From assembly GCF_013358405.1 (NCBI RefSeq), contig NZ_CP054836.1, positions 62,001 through 126,000 of the forward strand: 64,000 nucleotides of DNA. The letters are read 5' to 3'. The translations under genes were made by a program, and so were the position numbers. Under the pieces are notes generated by a model. That model worked only from the letters and a program-made list of their open reading frames with translations. It made no database searches and was not told the origin of the DNA. This document shows positions 1 through 9,557 of the stretch, in pieces. The stretch is from Oricola thermophila (GTDB lineage: Bacteria; Pseudomonadota; Alphaproteobacteria; Rhizobiales; Rhizobiaceae). Every line of letters begins with the position of its first letter. Position 1 is the stretch's first letter.

Positions 1-794
1 TCTACGGGCCCAGCTACTCCGACGGCTGCCGCGCCATGGTGCAATGGGCTGCCGACGACGCCAAGGAAAAAGGGATAGAGAAACCCAAGTTCCTGCATAC
101 GGGTGACAATCATCCCTATCCCAACGCGCCGAAACAGGCCTGTGCGGAATATGCCGAGGAGCTCGGCTTCGAGGTGTTGCCGCCGGTCGTGGTGCCGATG
201 GCCCCGGGCGACTTCAAGGCGCAGTGCCTGTCGATCAAGGACAGCGGCGCCAACTATGCCTTCATAGGCAATCTCGGCGGATCGGTGGTGTCGCTCCTCG
301 CATCATGCGGCACGGTCGGAACGGACGTGACCTACATGGCCAATATCTGGGGTGGCGACTACAAGACCATCGAGGCCTCGAACGCGCAGAACTACATCTT
401 CCCGTCGGCCTCGCCGTTCTGGGGTGCGGAAGCGCCCGGCATGGAACTGGTCAGGAAGATCTACGAGGAGGGATCCTCGGACAAGTCGGAGAAACCGACC
501 CATCACTACATCCGCGGCATCTGCTCGGCCTTCTACATGGTGGAAGCCATGAAATGGGCGAAGGCCAATGGCGGCATCACCGGCGAGAACATCAAGCAGG
601 GCATGTACGCCACGGCCGACTGGGTTCCCGAGGGACTCGAGGGGGTATGCGTGCCCTCGACCTGGACGGCCGAAGACCATCGCGGCACGACGATCGTGTC
701 GGTGAATCGCGGTTCCGCAGTCGACGGAAAGGCACAGATCGAACAGATCGCCACGGTCGAGTTGCCGCGGCGCGACGACTGGATTGGCTACTGA
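1..794 (+). CDS. ABC transporter substrate-binding protein, branched-chain amino acid type (5' truncated by window)
   Basis: The reading frame is open from base 3 and enters from upstream, so only the last 263 or so residues are visible and the signal peptide is outside the window. The sequence has the look of the periplasmic LivJ-like ligand-binding family (Peripla_BP_6): a lobe with GDNHPYP and a long C-terminal lobe ending in ELPRRDDWIGY. It would capture a ligand in the periplasm and deliver it to a LivHMGF-type permease. A LivF-type ATPase and a PaaK-like CoA ligase follow, which is a common arrangement for uptake of amino acids or aromatic/fatty acids that are activated to CoA thioesters. 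The ligand cannot be read from the sequence. Confidence 0.88.
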   Translation, partial: YGPSYSDGCRAMVQWAADDAKEKGIEKPKFLHTGDNHPYPNAPKQACAEYAEELGFEVLPPVVVPMAPGDFKAQCLSIKDSGANYAFIGNLGGSVVSLLASCGTVGTDVTYMANIWGGDYKTIEASNAQNYIFPSASPFWGAEAPGMELVRKIYEEGSSDKSEKPTHHYIRGICSAFYMVEAMKWAKANGGITGENIKQGMYATADWVPEGLEGVCVPSTWTAEDHRGTTIVSVNRGSAVDGKAQIEQIATVELPRRDDWIGY

Positions 795-805
795 TCGTTG
801 ACACC

Positions 806-829
806 TGCCTCCGCCCTCGGGCGGAGGCA
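806..829 (+). terminator. GC-rich hairpin between substrate-binding protein gene and livF-like gene
   Basis: An 11-bp perfect inverted repeat (TGCCTCCGCCC / GGGCGGAGGCA) sits 12 bases after the stop codon. There is no T-run after it, so it is more likely a transcript-stabilising or partially attenuating intercistronic hairpin than a full terminator. Such hairpins commonly let the binding protein be made in excess over the membrane and ATPase subunits. Confidence 0.7.
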
Positions 830-854
830 TCCACCAAACCGAAGGCCAGGGACA

Positions 855-1688
855 ATGTTGCAGGCAGCGCCAGATACAGACAAGAGACCGGACGACAACT
901 CCGACATCCTCCTGTCGGTCAACAATATCGAGGTCGTCTACAATGAATACGTGCTCGTGCTGCGCGGCCTGAGCCTCGACGTGGAACGCGGCTCGATCAC
1001 CGCGCTTCTTGGCGCGAACGGAGCCGGCAAGTCGACGACGCTGAAGGCAATCAGCGGTTTGCTGAAATCCGAGGACGGCGAGATCACGCGCGGTTCGATC
1101 ACGTTCGACGGCCGGACGATCAGTCACCAGGATCCCGAGAGAACGGTGCGCGAGGGCATTTTCCAGGTCATGGAAGGCCGCCGGATCATCCAGGACATGA
1201 CCGTTCTCGAGAACCTGAAGCTCGGTGCGTTCACGCGCAGCGACAAGGGCATCAAGGACGACATCGATCTGGTCTACTCGTATTTTCCCCGGCTCAGGGA
1301 ACGCAAGGGCCTGGCCGGGTATCTCTCCGGCGGCGAGCAGCAGATGCTGGCCATCGGGCGGGCAATGATGGCGCGACCGAAACTGATCCTCATGGACGAG
1401 CCGTCGATGGGGCTTTCGCCGCTGCTGGTCAAGGAAGTGTTCGGCATCATCAAGAAACTAAACGAGGATTTCGGCGTGACCATCCTCCTGGTCGAGCAGA
1501 ATGCGGCGATGGCGCTGAACTGCGCCAAGCATGGCTACATCATGGAAAACGGGAAGATCGTTCTCGACGGCACGGCCGAAGAGCTGCGCGAGAACGAGGA
1601 CATCAAGGAATTCTACCTCGGCGGCGGCGGAGAGCGGAAAAGCTTCAAGAACATCAAATCCTTCAAGCGTCGCAAGCGGTGGCTGTAA
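855..1688 (+). CDS. ABC transporter ATP-binding protein, LivF family
   Basis: This 277-residue protein is an ABC ATPase of the branched-chain amino acid (HAAT) family. Walker A is GANGAGKST at residues 53-61, the signature LSGGEQ at 157-162 and Walker B LILMDEP at 177-183. A basic C-terminal tail (KSFKRRKRW) extends past the usual LivF end, as in family members that sit beside acyl/aryl-CoA ligases. ATG at 855 was chosen over an upstream in-frame TTG at 798 because the latter lies before the intergenic hairpin. The stop overlaps the next ATG (TAATG). The partner LivG, LivH and LivM genes must lie upstream of the window. The substrate is unknown. Confidence 0.9.
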   Translation: MLQAAPDTDKRPDDNSDILLSVNNIEVVYNEYVLVLRGLSLDVERGSITALLGANGAGKSTTLKAISGLLKSEDGEITRGSITFDGRTISHQDPERTVREGIFQVMEGRRIIQDMTVLENLKLGAFTRSDKGIKDDIDLVYSYFPRLRERKGLAGYLSGGEQQMLAIGRAMMARPKLILMDEPSMGLSPLLVKEVFGIIKKLNEDFGVTILLVEQNAAMALNCAKHGYIMENGKIVLDGTAEELRENEDIKEFYLGGGGERKSFKNIKSFKRRKRWL

Positions 1689-2965
1689 TGAGCAATGCGA
1701 TCCAGAAATCGAAATCCGGCGGCGATGCGGGTATCTCCGCACCGGATCCGCGCGAGACACGCCCCGTCGCCGAGCGGCAGGCGGAGCAGTTTTCCCGCCT
1801 GCGGGAAGTGCTCGTTGCCGCAATGGAAGGCCCCTACTATGCCAAGGCATTCGCGGGCGTGGACCCGACGAGCATCGGGGGGCCGGCCGATCTCGAACAG
1901 CTGCCGATCCTGCGCAAGAACGACCTGATCGACATCCAGGCCGCACGGCCGCCGTTCGGCGGGATCATGGCGGAGGCGAGCCGGTCCGACTACCTGTTCG
2001 TCTCGCCGGGACCGATCCACGAGCCGGGATTTCTGACAGCCGATTTCTGGCGGGTAGGCAGGGCGATGCGGGCCGTCGGTTTCGAGCCGGGGGACATCAT
2101 CCACAATACCTTCTCCTACCACCTGACGCCGGGTGCGTGGATTCTCGATTCCGGGGCCCGGGAGATCGGCTGTTCGGTCATTCCGGCGGGCAACGGCCCG
2201 ATAGAACAGCAGTTGCTGGCGATCGCCCAGTACGGCGCGAACGCCTATTGCGGCACGCCGGACTTTCTCAAGGTGCTCGTGGAGGCTTACCAGAAATCCG
2301 ATCGCGGCAGGATACCGTTCACAAAGGCACTGGTCACCGGGGGCGCGCTGACGTCGGGCCTGCGCGCCTTTTTCAATGCTTCCGGCATCCGGGCGCTGCA
2401 ATGCTATGCGACCGCGGAACTCGGCCTGATTGCATATGAAACGCGTCCGACCGGACACATGATCGTCGACGAGGACATCATCGTGGAAATCGTTGACCCG
2501 GAAACCGGCAAGGCGATGCCATTCGGAGAAGTCGGCGAGGTTGTGGTCACGACGCTTCGCAGCGATTATCCGCTGATACGTTTCGGGACGGGGGACCTTT
2601 CGGCCTTTGTCGAGGAAGAGCAGGTGGACGGGCGTACCGGAGCGGTTCTGCGCGGCTGGCTCGGCCGGTCCGACGAGGCGGCGAAGGTGCGCGGCATGTT
2701 CGTGCGACCAAGCCAGATCAACGCATTGACGACACAGATCGAAGGGCTGTCGCGGGCGCGGCTGGTAATAGATCGCTCGAACGAGAAGGACGATATCATG
2801 CTGTTCTGCGAGTTCGAGCCCGATTTCATCCTCGGTGACGGGGCAGCGATGCAGGAACAGCTGGCACAGGCATTCCGCGATCTCTGCCATTTGAGAACGA
2901 ACATCTCGATCGTGCCGCCTGGCACCGTGCCGGATGACGGCAAGGTGATCGTGGATCTTCGCTAG
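1688..2965 (+). CDS. Phenylacetate-CoA ligase (PaaK)-like AMP-dependent synthetase
   Basis: This 425-residue member of the adenylate-forming family resembles PaaK in length and in the C-terminal part: YATAELGLIAYE around residues 239-250, then a GTGDLS adenylate-binding loop and a short C-terminal lid. It would activate a carboxylic acid to its CoA thioester. The usual Ser/Gly/Thr-rich P-loop (SSGTTG) is replaced by SPGPIHEPG near residues 102-110, so activity may be altered. It overlaps the stop of the LivF-type gene by one base (TAATG) and is therefore translationally coupled to the transporter. The acid could be the imported ligand. Its family assignment is firm but its substrate is not known. 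Confidence 0.82.
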   Translation: MSNAIQKSKSGGDAGISAPDPRETRPVAERQAEQFSRLREVLVAAMEGPYYAKAFAGVDPTSIGGPADLEQLPILRKNDLIDIQAARPPFGGIMAEASRSDYLFVSPGPIHEPGFLTADFWRVGRAMRAVGFEPGDIIHNTFSYHLTPGAWILDSGAREIGCSVIPAGNGPIEQQLLAIAQYGANAYCGTPDFLKVLVEAYQKSDRGRIPFTKALVTGGALTSGLRAFFNASGIRALQCYATAELGLIAYETRPTGHMIVDEDIIVEIVDPETGKAMPFGEVGEVVVTTLRSDYPLIRFGTGDLSAFVEEEQVDGRTGAVLRGWLGRSDEAAKVRGMFVRPSQINALTTQIEGLSRARLVIDRSNEKDDIMLFCEFEPDFILGDGAAMQEQLAQAFRDLCHLRTNISIVPPGTVPDDGKVIVDLR

Positions 2966-3009
2966 AGATTGTCTAACGGCCAGAAGTTGACCGGCATTGG
3001 CGGAAATAG

Positions 3010-3035
3010 TAATTAAACGAACGTTCTTTTAATTA
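3010..3035. promoter_or_regulatory. Probable operator of the TetR regulator (26-bp near-perfect palindrome)
   Basis: The 26 bases are palindromic about AACGTT, centred at 3022.5, with AT-rich arms (TAATTAAA / TTTTAATTA). Only one base pair departs from symmetry (C at 3018 against T at 3027). The AACG/CGTT core is typical of TetR-family operators that control acyl-CoA metabolism. It abuts an in-frame ATG at 3036, so bound repressor would block the promoter of the regulator and of the leucine-degradation operon behind it. Confidence 0.75.
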
Positions 3036-3047
3036 ATGAGGCCGGAC

Positions 3048-3662
3048 GTGGCGCGAACCGCAGGCTCCAACGGCGAAGTGACGGCGCAGGCAATCCGCGA
3101 AACCAGCCTGGCGCTTTTTGCGCGCGAGGGCTATGCGGCTGTTTCAATGCGCCAGATCGCCGACCGTGTCGGAGTCCAGGCCAGTTCCCTCTACCGCTAT
3201 CATGCCAACAAGCAGCAGTTGCTGGTCGACATCATGCGCGATCACATGGTGCAGTTGCTGGAGGCGTGGGAGGCGGAGGACAGGCCCGAGGGCGATCCTG
3301 TCGCCGCGCTGGAACATTTCGCGCGGTTCCACATCCGCTACCACATCAAGCGGCCGGACGAGGTCTTCATCTCCTACATGGAACTGCGCTCGCTGGAAGA
3401 GCCGGGGCTGCGGGAAATCAGCCGGCTCAGGGGGCGCTACGAGACCATACTCAAGGACATTCTCAGGCGCGGCATGGACGACGGCGTCTTCGACATCGCC
3501 GACCCGCATGTCGCGGCGATGGCGATCCTCGCCATGATCACCGGCGTGAACACCTGGTACCGTTCGGGCGGGCGGCTGTCGCAGGCGAGAATCGAGGATA
3601 TCTACGTATCAATGGTACTGGGCAGCGTGGGCTGCCGGAGCGAGGGAGTAGTCCATGTTTGA
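3048..3662 (+). CDS. TetR family transcriptional regulator of the isovaleryl-CoA operon
   Basis: The N-terminal TetR helix-turn-helix is clear ([18 protein letters not shown], then [14 protein letters not shown]), followed by an all-helical ligand domain, about 204 residues in all. GTG at 3048 is preferred as start because a TGAGG ribosome-binding sequence lies 6 bases before it. The ATG at 3036 directly touches the operator palindrome and has no such site, but starting there would only add four residues. The gene ends 8 bases inside isovaleryl-CoA dehydrogenase, so it is probably the autoregulated local repressor of that operon, with an acyl-CoA such as isovaleryl-CoA as the likely inducer. 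Regulator type is firm; ligand is inference. Confidence 0.85.
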   Translation: MARTAGSNGEVTAQAIRETSLALFAREGYAAVSMRQIADRVGVQASSLYRYHANKQQLLVDIMRDHMVQLLEAWEAEDRPEGDPVAALEHFARFHIRYHIKRPDEVFISYMELRSLEEPGLREISRLRGRYETILKDILRRGMDDGVFDIADPHVAAMAILAMITGVNTWYRSGGRLSQARIEDIYVSMVLGSVGCRSEGVVHV

Positions 3663-4818
3663 CCAGACGATGAATTTCGGACACGGCGAGGAGATCGATG
3701 CGCTGCGCGAGACGGTGCGTCGTTTCGCCCAGGACGAGATCGCGCCGCGCGCGGCCGAGATCGATGCAACCAACGAGTTCCCGATGGACCTGTGGGAGAA
3801 GATGGGAGCGCTCGGCCTGCACGGCATCACCGTGCCGGAAGAGGATGGCGGCTCGGCCATGGGCTATCTCGCCCATTGCGTCGCGATCGAGGAGATCAGC
3901 CGGGCGTCCGCCTCGGTAGGGCTTTCCTACGGTGCCCACTCCAATCTCTGCATCAACCAGATCCGGCGCTGGGGTACCCCCGAGCAGAAGGCGAAATACC
4001 TGCCGAAGCTGATTTCCGGCGAACATGTCGGCTCGTTGGCCATGAGTGAGCCCGGCGCGGGTTCCGACGTGGTGTCGATGAAGCTGCGAGCCGAAAAGCG
4101 CAACGACCGCTACGTGCTCAACGGCAACAAGATGTGGATCACCAACGGGCCCGATGCTTCCACCCTGGTCGTCTATGCCAAGACCGACCCCGATGCCGGC
4201 TCGCGCGGCATCACCGCCTTCCTGATCGAGAAGGACTTCAAGGGGTTCTCGACGGCGCAGAAGCTCGACAAGCTAGGCATGCGCGGCTCGAACACCTGCG
4301 AACTCGTGTTCGAGGATTGCGAGGTGCCGCTGGAGAACGTGCTCGGCGAGGAGGGCAAGGGCGTCAACGTGCTGATGAGCGGTCTCGATTACGAGCGGGT
4401 GGTGCTGGCGGCCGGCCCGGTCGGCATCATGGCAGCCGCGCTCGACGTGGTCGTGCCCTATGTTCACGAGCGCGAGCAGTTCGGCCAGCCGATCGGCACC
4501 TTCCAGCTGATGCAGGGCAAGCTGGCGGACATGTACACGACCATGAACGCCTGCCGCGCATATGTTTATGCGGTGGCGGCCGCCTGCGACCGTGGCGAGA
4601 CGACCCGCAAGGATTCCGCCGGCTGCATTCTCTATGCCGCGGAGAAGGCGACGCAGGTGGCACTCGACGCGATCCAGTGTCTTGGCGGCAACGGTTACAT
4701 CAACGAGTATCCGACCGGCCGCCTTCTGCGGGACGCCAAGCTCTATGAGATCGGTGCGGGCACCTCCGAAATCCGCCGCATGCTGATCGGGCGCGAGTTG
4801 TTCGAGGAAACCAAGTGA
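3655..4818 (+). CDS. liuA: Isovaleryl-CoA dehydrogenase
   Basis: This FAD flavoenzyme oxidises isovaleryl-CoA to 3-methylcrotonyl-CoA, passing electrons to ETF, in leucine catabolism. The 387-residue length is normal for acyl-CoA dehydrogenases. The catalytic glutamate is E247 in [10 protein letters not shown], the position used by isovaleryl-CoA dehydrogenases rather than the C-terminal position of short-chain enzymes. Further family motifs are [13 protein letters not shown] and [12 protein letters not shown]. It overlaps the TetR gene by 8 bases and the next gene by 4 (GTGA). The methylcrotonyl-CoA carboxylase genes downstream confirm the pathway. Confidence 0.96.
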   Translation: MFDQTMNFGHGEEIDALRETVRRFAQDEIAPRAAEIDATNEFPMDLWEKMGALGLHGITVPEEDGGSAMGYLAHCVAIEEISRASASVGLSYGAHSNLCINQIRRWGTPEQKAKYLPKLISGEHVGSLAMSEPGAGSDVVSMKLRAEKRNDRYVLNGNKMWITNGPDASTLVVYAKTDPDAGSRGITAFLIEKDFKGFSTAQKLDKLGMRGSNTCELVFEDCEVPLENVLGEEGKGVNVLMSGLDYERVVLAAGPVGIMAAALDVVVPYVHEREQFGQPIGTFQLMQGKLADMYTTMNACRAYVYAVAAACDRGETTRKDSAGCILYAAEKATQVALDAIQCLGGNGYINEYPTGRLLRDAKLYEIGAGTSEIRRMLIGRELFEETK

Positions 4819-5291
4819 GACGCTTGCTTCCCGCCCTGGCGCTGCTGCCGCTTCCCGCGTTCGCGCAGGTGGCGCAGGAAATCGATGTAGACGAGATTGA
4901 ATATTGCCTGGCCGAAGTCGGCTATACCGGCCCTGCCGACCCGCGCAGATGCATCGGCTTTGTAGCCGATTCCTGCCAGGATTCTGGAGGGGCCGGGAGC
5001 GCCGCCGACTGCATGACGCGCGAGGCAGCGGCCTGGAACGAGGTCGCGAAGCGCCGTGTCGAGTTGCTGAAGCAGAGATCGAAGCAAGCGGTCGCCGAAG
5101 CGGTCGTTGCGTCACAGGACAGCTGGACGCGCTATCGTGACGCGCAGTGCGGTGCGACCGGCGAATTCTTCTTTCAGTATTCCGGTTCGGCCGCGGCCGA
5201 ATGGCAGGCGAAATGCCTGCGCGATGCAGCAGCCGAACGGGCGCTGCTACTCGACGATTGGCTGACGCGGTCGGAGGATTTCGTACAATGA
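4815..5291 (+). CDS. Secreted DUF1311 / LprI-like protein inside the leucine operon
   Basis: The 158-residue product begins with a signal peptide ([17 protein letters not shown]) and has the DUF1311 pattern: paired cysteines, a WTRYRDAQC block near residues 100-108, and a late cysteine followed by [14 protein letters not shown]1311 proteins are periplasmic and include the lysozyme-inhibitor-like LprI group. It is wedged between liuA and liuB with GTGA and ATGA overlaps on either side, so it is co-translated with the enzymes. No role in leucine breakdown is known, so it may simply be carried along or serve envelope stress. GTG start is fixed by the overlap and by the signal peptide. Confidence 0.8.
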   Translation: MRRLLPALALLPLPAFAQVAQEIDVDEIEYCLAEVGYTGPADPRRCIGFVADSCQDSGGAGSAADCMTREAAAWNEVAKRRVELLKQRSKQAVAEAVVASQDSWTRYRDAQCGATGEFFFQYSGSAAAEWQAKCLRDAAAERALLLDDWLTRSEDFVQ

Positions 5292-6895
5292 CGATACTCG
5301 AGAGCACGGTTGCGCATGCCTCCGCCGAATTCGCGGCCAACCGAGAGGCGATGGAGAAGCAGTGGGAAGCCATTGCCCGAGAGGCTGCGCGGATCATGCA
5401 GGGCGGCTCCGCATCCTCGCGCGAGCGCCATGTCAAGCGCGGCAAGCTGCTGCCGCGCGACCGGGTCGCCGGCTTGCTCGATCCCGGCTCGCCCTTTCTC
5501 GAGATCGGGCTGTTCGCGGCATCGGGCGTCTACGAGGATGACATACCGGCGGCCGGCGCGATCGCCGGCATCGGCCGCGTCGAGGGCCGTGACTGCATGA
5601 TCGTGTGCAACGACGCCACGGTGAAGGGCGGAACCTACTACCCGCTGACGGTAAAGAAGCATCTGCGTGCGCAGGAGATCGCCGAGGAGAACCGGCTGCC
5701 CTGCATCTATCTTGTCGATTCCGGCGGTGCAAACCTGCCGAACCAGGACGAGGTGTTCCCGGACAAGGAGCATTTCGGACGCATCTTCTTCAACCAGGCG
5801 CGGATGAGCGCCAAGGGGATCGCGCAGATCGCCGTGGTCATGGGGTCGTGCACGGCGGGCGGCGCCTATGTGCCGGCGATGAGCGACCAGACGATCATCG
5901 TCAAGAACCAGGGCACGATCTTCCTGGCCGGGCCACCGCTGGTGAAGGAAGCGACGGGCGAGGTGGTCGATGCCGAGACGTTGGGCGGCGGCGACACCCA
6001 TACGCGGCTTTCCGGCGTCGCGGACTATCTCGCCGAAAACGACGATCATGCCCTGGCGCTGGCGCGCGAAATCGTGCGGGGTCTCGGGCCGGCGCCGCAG
6101 CCGAACATCGCGCTCGCCGAACCGCGCGCGCCGCTCTACCCGGCCGACGACATCATGGGAATCGTGCCGGCGGACACCAAGACGCCCTATGACGTGCGCG
6201 AAGTGATCGCACGTATCGTCGACGGCTCGGACTTCGCCGAGTTCAAGCCGCGCTACGGGACGACGCTGGTCTGCGGCTTCGCCCATGTCGAGGGCGTGCC
6301 GGTGGGCATCCTCGCCAACAACGGCGTGCTGTTCTCGGAAAGCTCGCTGAAGGGCGCGCATTTCATCGAACTGTGCTGCCAGCGAAAGATCCCGCTCTTG
6401 TTCCTGCAGAACATCACCGGCTTCATGGTCGGCTCGAAATACGAGGCGGGCGGCATCGCTCGCGACGGCGCGAAACTGGTCGCGGCCGTCTCGACGGCGG
6501 CGGTGCCGAAGGTGACGGTGATCATCGGCGGTTCCTACGGTGCCGGAAATTACGGCATGTGCGGGCGGGCCTATTCCCCGCGCTTCCTGTGGATGTGGCC
6601 CAATGCCCGCATCGCGGTGATGGGTGGGCCGCAGGCGGCGGGCGTGCTGGCAAATGTCAAACGTGCCGGCATAGAGGCGAAGGGCGGTACCTGGTCGGCG
6701 GAGGAAGAGGAAGAATTCAAGCGGCCGACACTGGAGATGTTCGAACGGCAATCGCACCCGCTCTATGCCTCGGCGCGGTTGTGGGACGACGGCATCATAG
6801 ACCCGCGCAAGACGCGCGACGTGGTGGCGCTCAGCTTGCACGCGGCGCTCAACGCGCCGGTCGAGGAAACGAAATTCGGCGTGTTCAGGATGTGA
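5288..6895 (+). CDS. liuB: Methylcrotonyl-CoA carboxylase carboxyltransferase (beta) subunit
   Basis: This 535-residue carboxyltransferase moves carboxybiotin CO2 onto 3-methylcrotonyl-CoA, giving 3-methylglutaconyl-CoA. Both crotonase-like halves of the acyl-CoA carboxylase beta family are present, with the typical [28 protein letters not shown] stretch (positions about 5800-5880) and, later, [16 protein letters not shown]. The ATG at 5288 overlaps the previous stop (ATGA). An in-frame extension further upstream only runs antiparallel to that gene's sense and was discarded. It pairs with the biotin-carrying alpha subunit that starts 2 bases downstream. Confidence 0.95.
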   Translation: MTILESTVAHASAEFAANREAMEKQWEAIAREAARIMQGGSASSRERHVKRGKLLPRDRVAGLLDPGSPFLEIGLFAASGVYEDDIPAAGAIAGIGRVEGRDCMIVCNDATVKGGTYYPLTVKKHLRAQEIAEENRLPCIYLVDSGGANLPNQDEVFPDKEHFGRIFFNQARMSAKGIAQIAVVMGSCTAGGAYVPAMSDQTIIVKNQGTIFLAGPPLVKEATGEVVDAETLGGGDTHTRLSGVADYLAENDDHALALAREIVRGLGPAPQPNIALAEPRAPLYPADDIMGIVPADTKTPYDVREVIARIVDGSDFAEFKPRYGTTLVCGFAHVEGVPVGILANNGVLFSESSLKGAHFIELCCQRKIPLLFLQNITGFMVGSKYEAGGIARDGAKLVAAVSTAAVPKVTVIIGGSYGAGNYGMCGRAYSPRFLWMWPNARIAVMGGPQAAGVLANVKRAGIEAKGGTWSAEEEEEFKRPTLEMFERQSHPLYASARLWDDGIIDPRKTRDVVALSLHAALNAPVEETKFGVFRM

Positions 6896-6897
6896 CG

Positions 6898-8883
6898 ATG
6901 AAGCCACCTTTCGCAAAAATCCTTGTCGCCAATCGCGGCGAGATTGCATGCCGGATCATCCGCACCGCGCGCCGCATGGGTGTGAAGACCGTCGCCGTAT
7001 TTTCCGATGCCGATGCGCGGGCGATGCACGTGGAGATGGCCGACGAGGCCGTGAATATCGGTCCCCCAGCCCCCTCGGAAAGCTACCTGAATACTGCGAG
7101 GATCATCGACGCGGCCAAGAGGACCGGCGCGCAAGCGGTGCATCCGGGCTACGGCTTTCTCTCGGAGAACCCGGATTTCGTCGAGGCGGTGGAGAACGCG
7201 GGGCTTGTCTTCGTGGGGCCGTCGGCGGCGTCCATCCGTGCCATGGGGCTGAAGGACGCGGCCAAGCGACTGATGGAAAAGGCCGGCGTGCCGGTGGTGC
7301 CGGGCTATCACGGCGAGGCGCAGGAAGTGGTCGTGCTGGCGGCCAAGGCCAACGAGATCGGCTTTCCGGTGCTCATCAAGGCGCGCGCCGGCGGCGGCGG
7401 CAAGGGGATGCGCAAGGTCGACTCACCGAAGGAGTTCAAGGACGCGCTGGCAGCGGCGAAGCGGGAAGCGAAATCGGCCTTCGGCGACGACCGGGTGCTG
7501 GTCGAAAAATTCGTCGCATCGCCTCGGCATATCGAGGTGCAGGTATTCGGCGACAGCCACGGCAATGTCGTCCACCTGTTCGAGCGCGACTGCTCGCTGC
7601 AGCGGCGCCACCAGAAGGTGATCGAGGAAGCGCCGGCGCCGGGCATGACCGAGGAGGTGCGCGCGGCGATGACGGATGCCGCAGTAAAGGCCGCGAAGGC
7701 GATCGACTATCGCGGCGCCGGCACGATCGAGTTCATCGCCGACGGGTCGGGGCCGCTTCGCCCGGACGGATTCTGGTTCATGGAAATGAACACGCGGCTT
7801 CAGGTGGAGCATCCGGTCACGGAGGCGATCACCGGCCAGGACCTGGTCGAGTGGCAGTTGCGCGTGGCGGCGGGCGAGAAACTTCCGGCAAGCCAGGAAG
7901 TGCTTTCCATCAATGGCCATGCCTTCGAGGCGCGGCTTTACGCGGAGGACCCGGCCAACGGCTTTCTGCCCGCGACGGGCAGGCTGCATCACCTGGAATT
8001 CAGCGAGGCCGCGCGCAACGACGCGGGCGTGCGTTCGGGCGACGCGATCACGCCCTTCTACGACCCGATGATCGCCAAGGTTATCACCCACGGCGCGACG
8101 CGCGGGGAAGCGCTGGTGAAACTCGGCAGCGCCTTGAGGGAAACCCATGTCGCGGGAACCGTGACCAACGCCGCCTTTCTCTGTGCGCTGGCGGCGCATG
8201 AAGGCTTCGCGAAGGGCGCGGTCGATACGGGGCTGATCGAACGGGACCTGGCGGCATTGACGGAAAAGGCGCCGCTTCCGGAGACTGTCATCGCGCTTGC
8301 GGCGGTGATCTTGCTGGGCGTCGATCCGTCGGCGCGGCATGCCGGCTGGCGGCTGTGGGGCGAGGCGAGCCACCGGGTCCGGTTCGTCCATGACGGAGAA
8401 ACGGTGGAGCGGCGGCTGGTGGTGCCGGGCGACGGGACCTTCGCGCTGGAAGGCGGAGCGGAGCGGGTGAGCCTGCACTCCCTCGTTCGCGATGGCACCA
8501 GGGTCAGGGTGCGCCGGGGCGATTCGGGCGAAGCGGTCGAGGCGGATGTCGTCACATATCCGGGCATCGACGGCACGGCCGTCTCGGTGCAGATCGACGG
8601 AGTGGCGCATGTGCTGCTCAAGCCCGATCCGCTGGCGGTGGCCGCTCATCACGGTGAACACGGCGATGCGATCCTGGCGCCGATGACCGGCATCGTGCGC
8701 TCGGTCAATGTCGAGGAAGGCGCGGCCGTGGACAAGGGCGACAAGCTGATCGTCATGGAAGCGATGAAGATGGAGACCAGCCTGGCCGCCCCGCGCGCCG
8801 GACGGGTGGCGGAAATCTTCTGCGCCGAGGGCGAAACGGTGGAGGGCGGCGCAGTGTTGCTGCGTTTCGAGGAGGCGGAGTGA
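6898..8883 (+). CDS. liuD: Methylcrotonyl-CoA carboxylase biotin-containing (alpha) subunit
   Basis: The 661-residue protein carries a biotin carboxylase (KILVANRGEIACR at the N-terminus, an ATP-grasp glycine loop GGGGKGM around 165-171, and EMNTRLQVEHPVTE), a spacer, and a C-terminal biotinyl domain. The biotinylated lysine is K624 in EAMKME. It carboxylates biotin with ATP and bicarbonate for the liuB-encoded partner. ATG at 6898 directly follows the liuB stop. The stop overlaps the ATG of the next gene. Propionyl- and acetyl-CoA carboxylase alpha subunits look similar, but the neighbours settle the assignment. Confidence 0.95.
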   Translation: MKPPFAKILVANRGEIACRIIRTARRMGVKTVAVFSDADARAMHVEMADEAVNIGPPAPSESYLNTARIIDAAKRTGAQAVHPGYGFLSENPDFVEAVENAGLVFVGPSAASIRAMGLKDAAKRLMEKAGVPVVPGYHGEAQEVVVLAAKANEIGFPVLIKARAGGGGKGMRKVDSPKEFKDALAAAKREAKSAFGDDRVLVEKFVASPRHIEVQVFGDSHGNVVHLFERDCSLQRRHQKVIEEAPAPGMTEEVRAAMTDAAVKAAKAIDYRGAGTIEFIADGSGPLRPDGFWFMEMNTRLQVEHPVTEAITGQDLVEWQLRVAAGEKLPASQEVLSINGHAFEARLYAEDPANGFLPATGRLHHLEFSEAARNDAGVRSGDAITPFYDPMIAKVITHGATRGEALVKLGSALRETHVAGTVTNAAFLCALAAHEGFAKGAVDTGLIERDLAALTEKAPLPETVIALAAVILLGVDPSARHAGWRLWGEASHRVRFVHDGETVERRLVVPGDGTFALEGGAERVSLHSLVRDGTRVRVRRGDSGEAVEADVVTYPGIDGTAVSVQIDGVAHVLLKPDPLAVAAHHGEHGDAILAPMTGIVRSVNVEEGAAVDKGDKLIVMEAMKMETSLAAPRAGRVAEIFCAEGETVEGGAVLLRFEEAE

Positions 8884-9557
8884 TGATCCGGCTGCATCAC
8901 TGCCCCCAGACGCGCTCCATGCGCGTGCTCTGGCTGCTTCACGAATTGGGCGTGGAGTTCGAGGTCGTAACGCATCCGTTCGACAAGAGCCTGCGCCTGC
9001 CCGGCTACCTGAAGCTGTCACCGGCGGGCAGGGTGCCCGCGCTGGAGATCGACGGTGCCACCATGTTCGAAAGCGGGGCGATCACGGAGTATCTGTGCGA
9101 GCGGTTTCCCGAAGCCGGTCTCGGCAGGCTGCCGGGAGAGCCCGAACGGGCGGAATGGCTGACCTGGATGCACTTCGCGGAAACCGTAAGCCAGCATGTC
9201 GCCGCGCTTACGCAGCAGCACGTGGCGCTTTACGATGATTCCATGCGTTCGCCGGTGGTGATGAAGCTGGAGGCGGCGCGGCTGACCAAATGCTACGGCG
9301 CAATAGAGACCCGGCTGGCCGGGCCGGACGGGCGGCGCGCCCACCTGCTCGACAGCAGTTTTTCCGCCGCCGACGTGGCGGTCGGCCAGGCGGTGTATAT
9401 GGGCCTGCATTTCGCGAAGCTCGACGGGTTCCCGGCGACAAGCGACTGGTACCGGCGCATCACCGCGCGCCCCGGTTTCGAGGCATCGCTTCCGGGCAAG
9501 GACGAGGCGTTGCTGTATGCCCGCGATTTCTACCCGGCATGGGAGGTGCCCGCGTGA
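8883..9557 (+). CDS. Glutathione S-transferase family protein in the leucine operon
   Basis: The 224-residue protein has a thioredoxin-fold N-terminal half (LHHCPQTRSMRVLWLLHELG; SPAGRVPAL; ESGAITEYL) and a helical C-terminal half, as in bacterial GSTs. The ATG overlaps the liuD stop (TGATG), and its own stop overlaps the GTG of HMG-CoA lyase, so it is fully embedded in the operon. A GTG three bases upstream is an equally possible start. It may detoxify reactive unsaturated CoA intermediates such as methylcrotonyl or methylglutaconyl derivatives, but that is inference. The substrate is unknown. Confidence 0.85.
   Translation: MIRLHHCPQTRSMRVLWLLHELGVEFEVVTHPFDKSLRLPGYLKLSPAGRVPALEIDGATMFESGAITEYLCERFPEAGLGRLPGEPERAEWLTWMHFAETVSQHVAALTQQHVALYDDSMRSPVVMKLEAARLTKCYGAIETRLAGPDGRRAHLLDSSFSAADVAVGQAVYMGLHFAKLDGFPATSDWYRRITARPGFEASLPGKDEALLYARDFYPAWEVPA

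Noticed and set aside
1613..2890. Long minus-strand open frame antisense to the PaaK-like gene
   Set aside because: High-GC antisense shadow; no family features, while the plus frame is a recognisable ligase.
5174..6949. 591-codon minus-strand open frame over liuB
   Set aside because: Arg/His-rich composition typical of antisense frames; liuB is certain.
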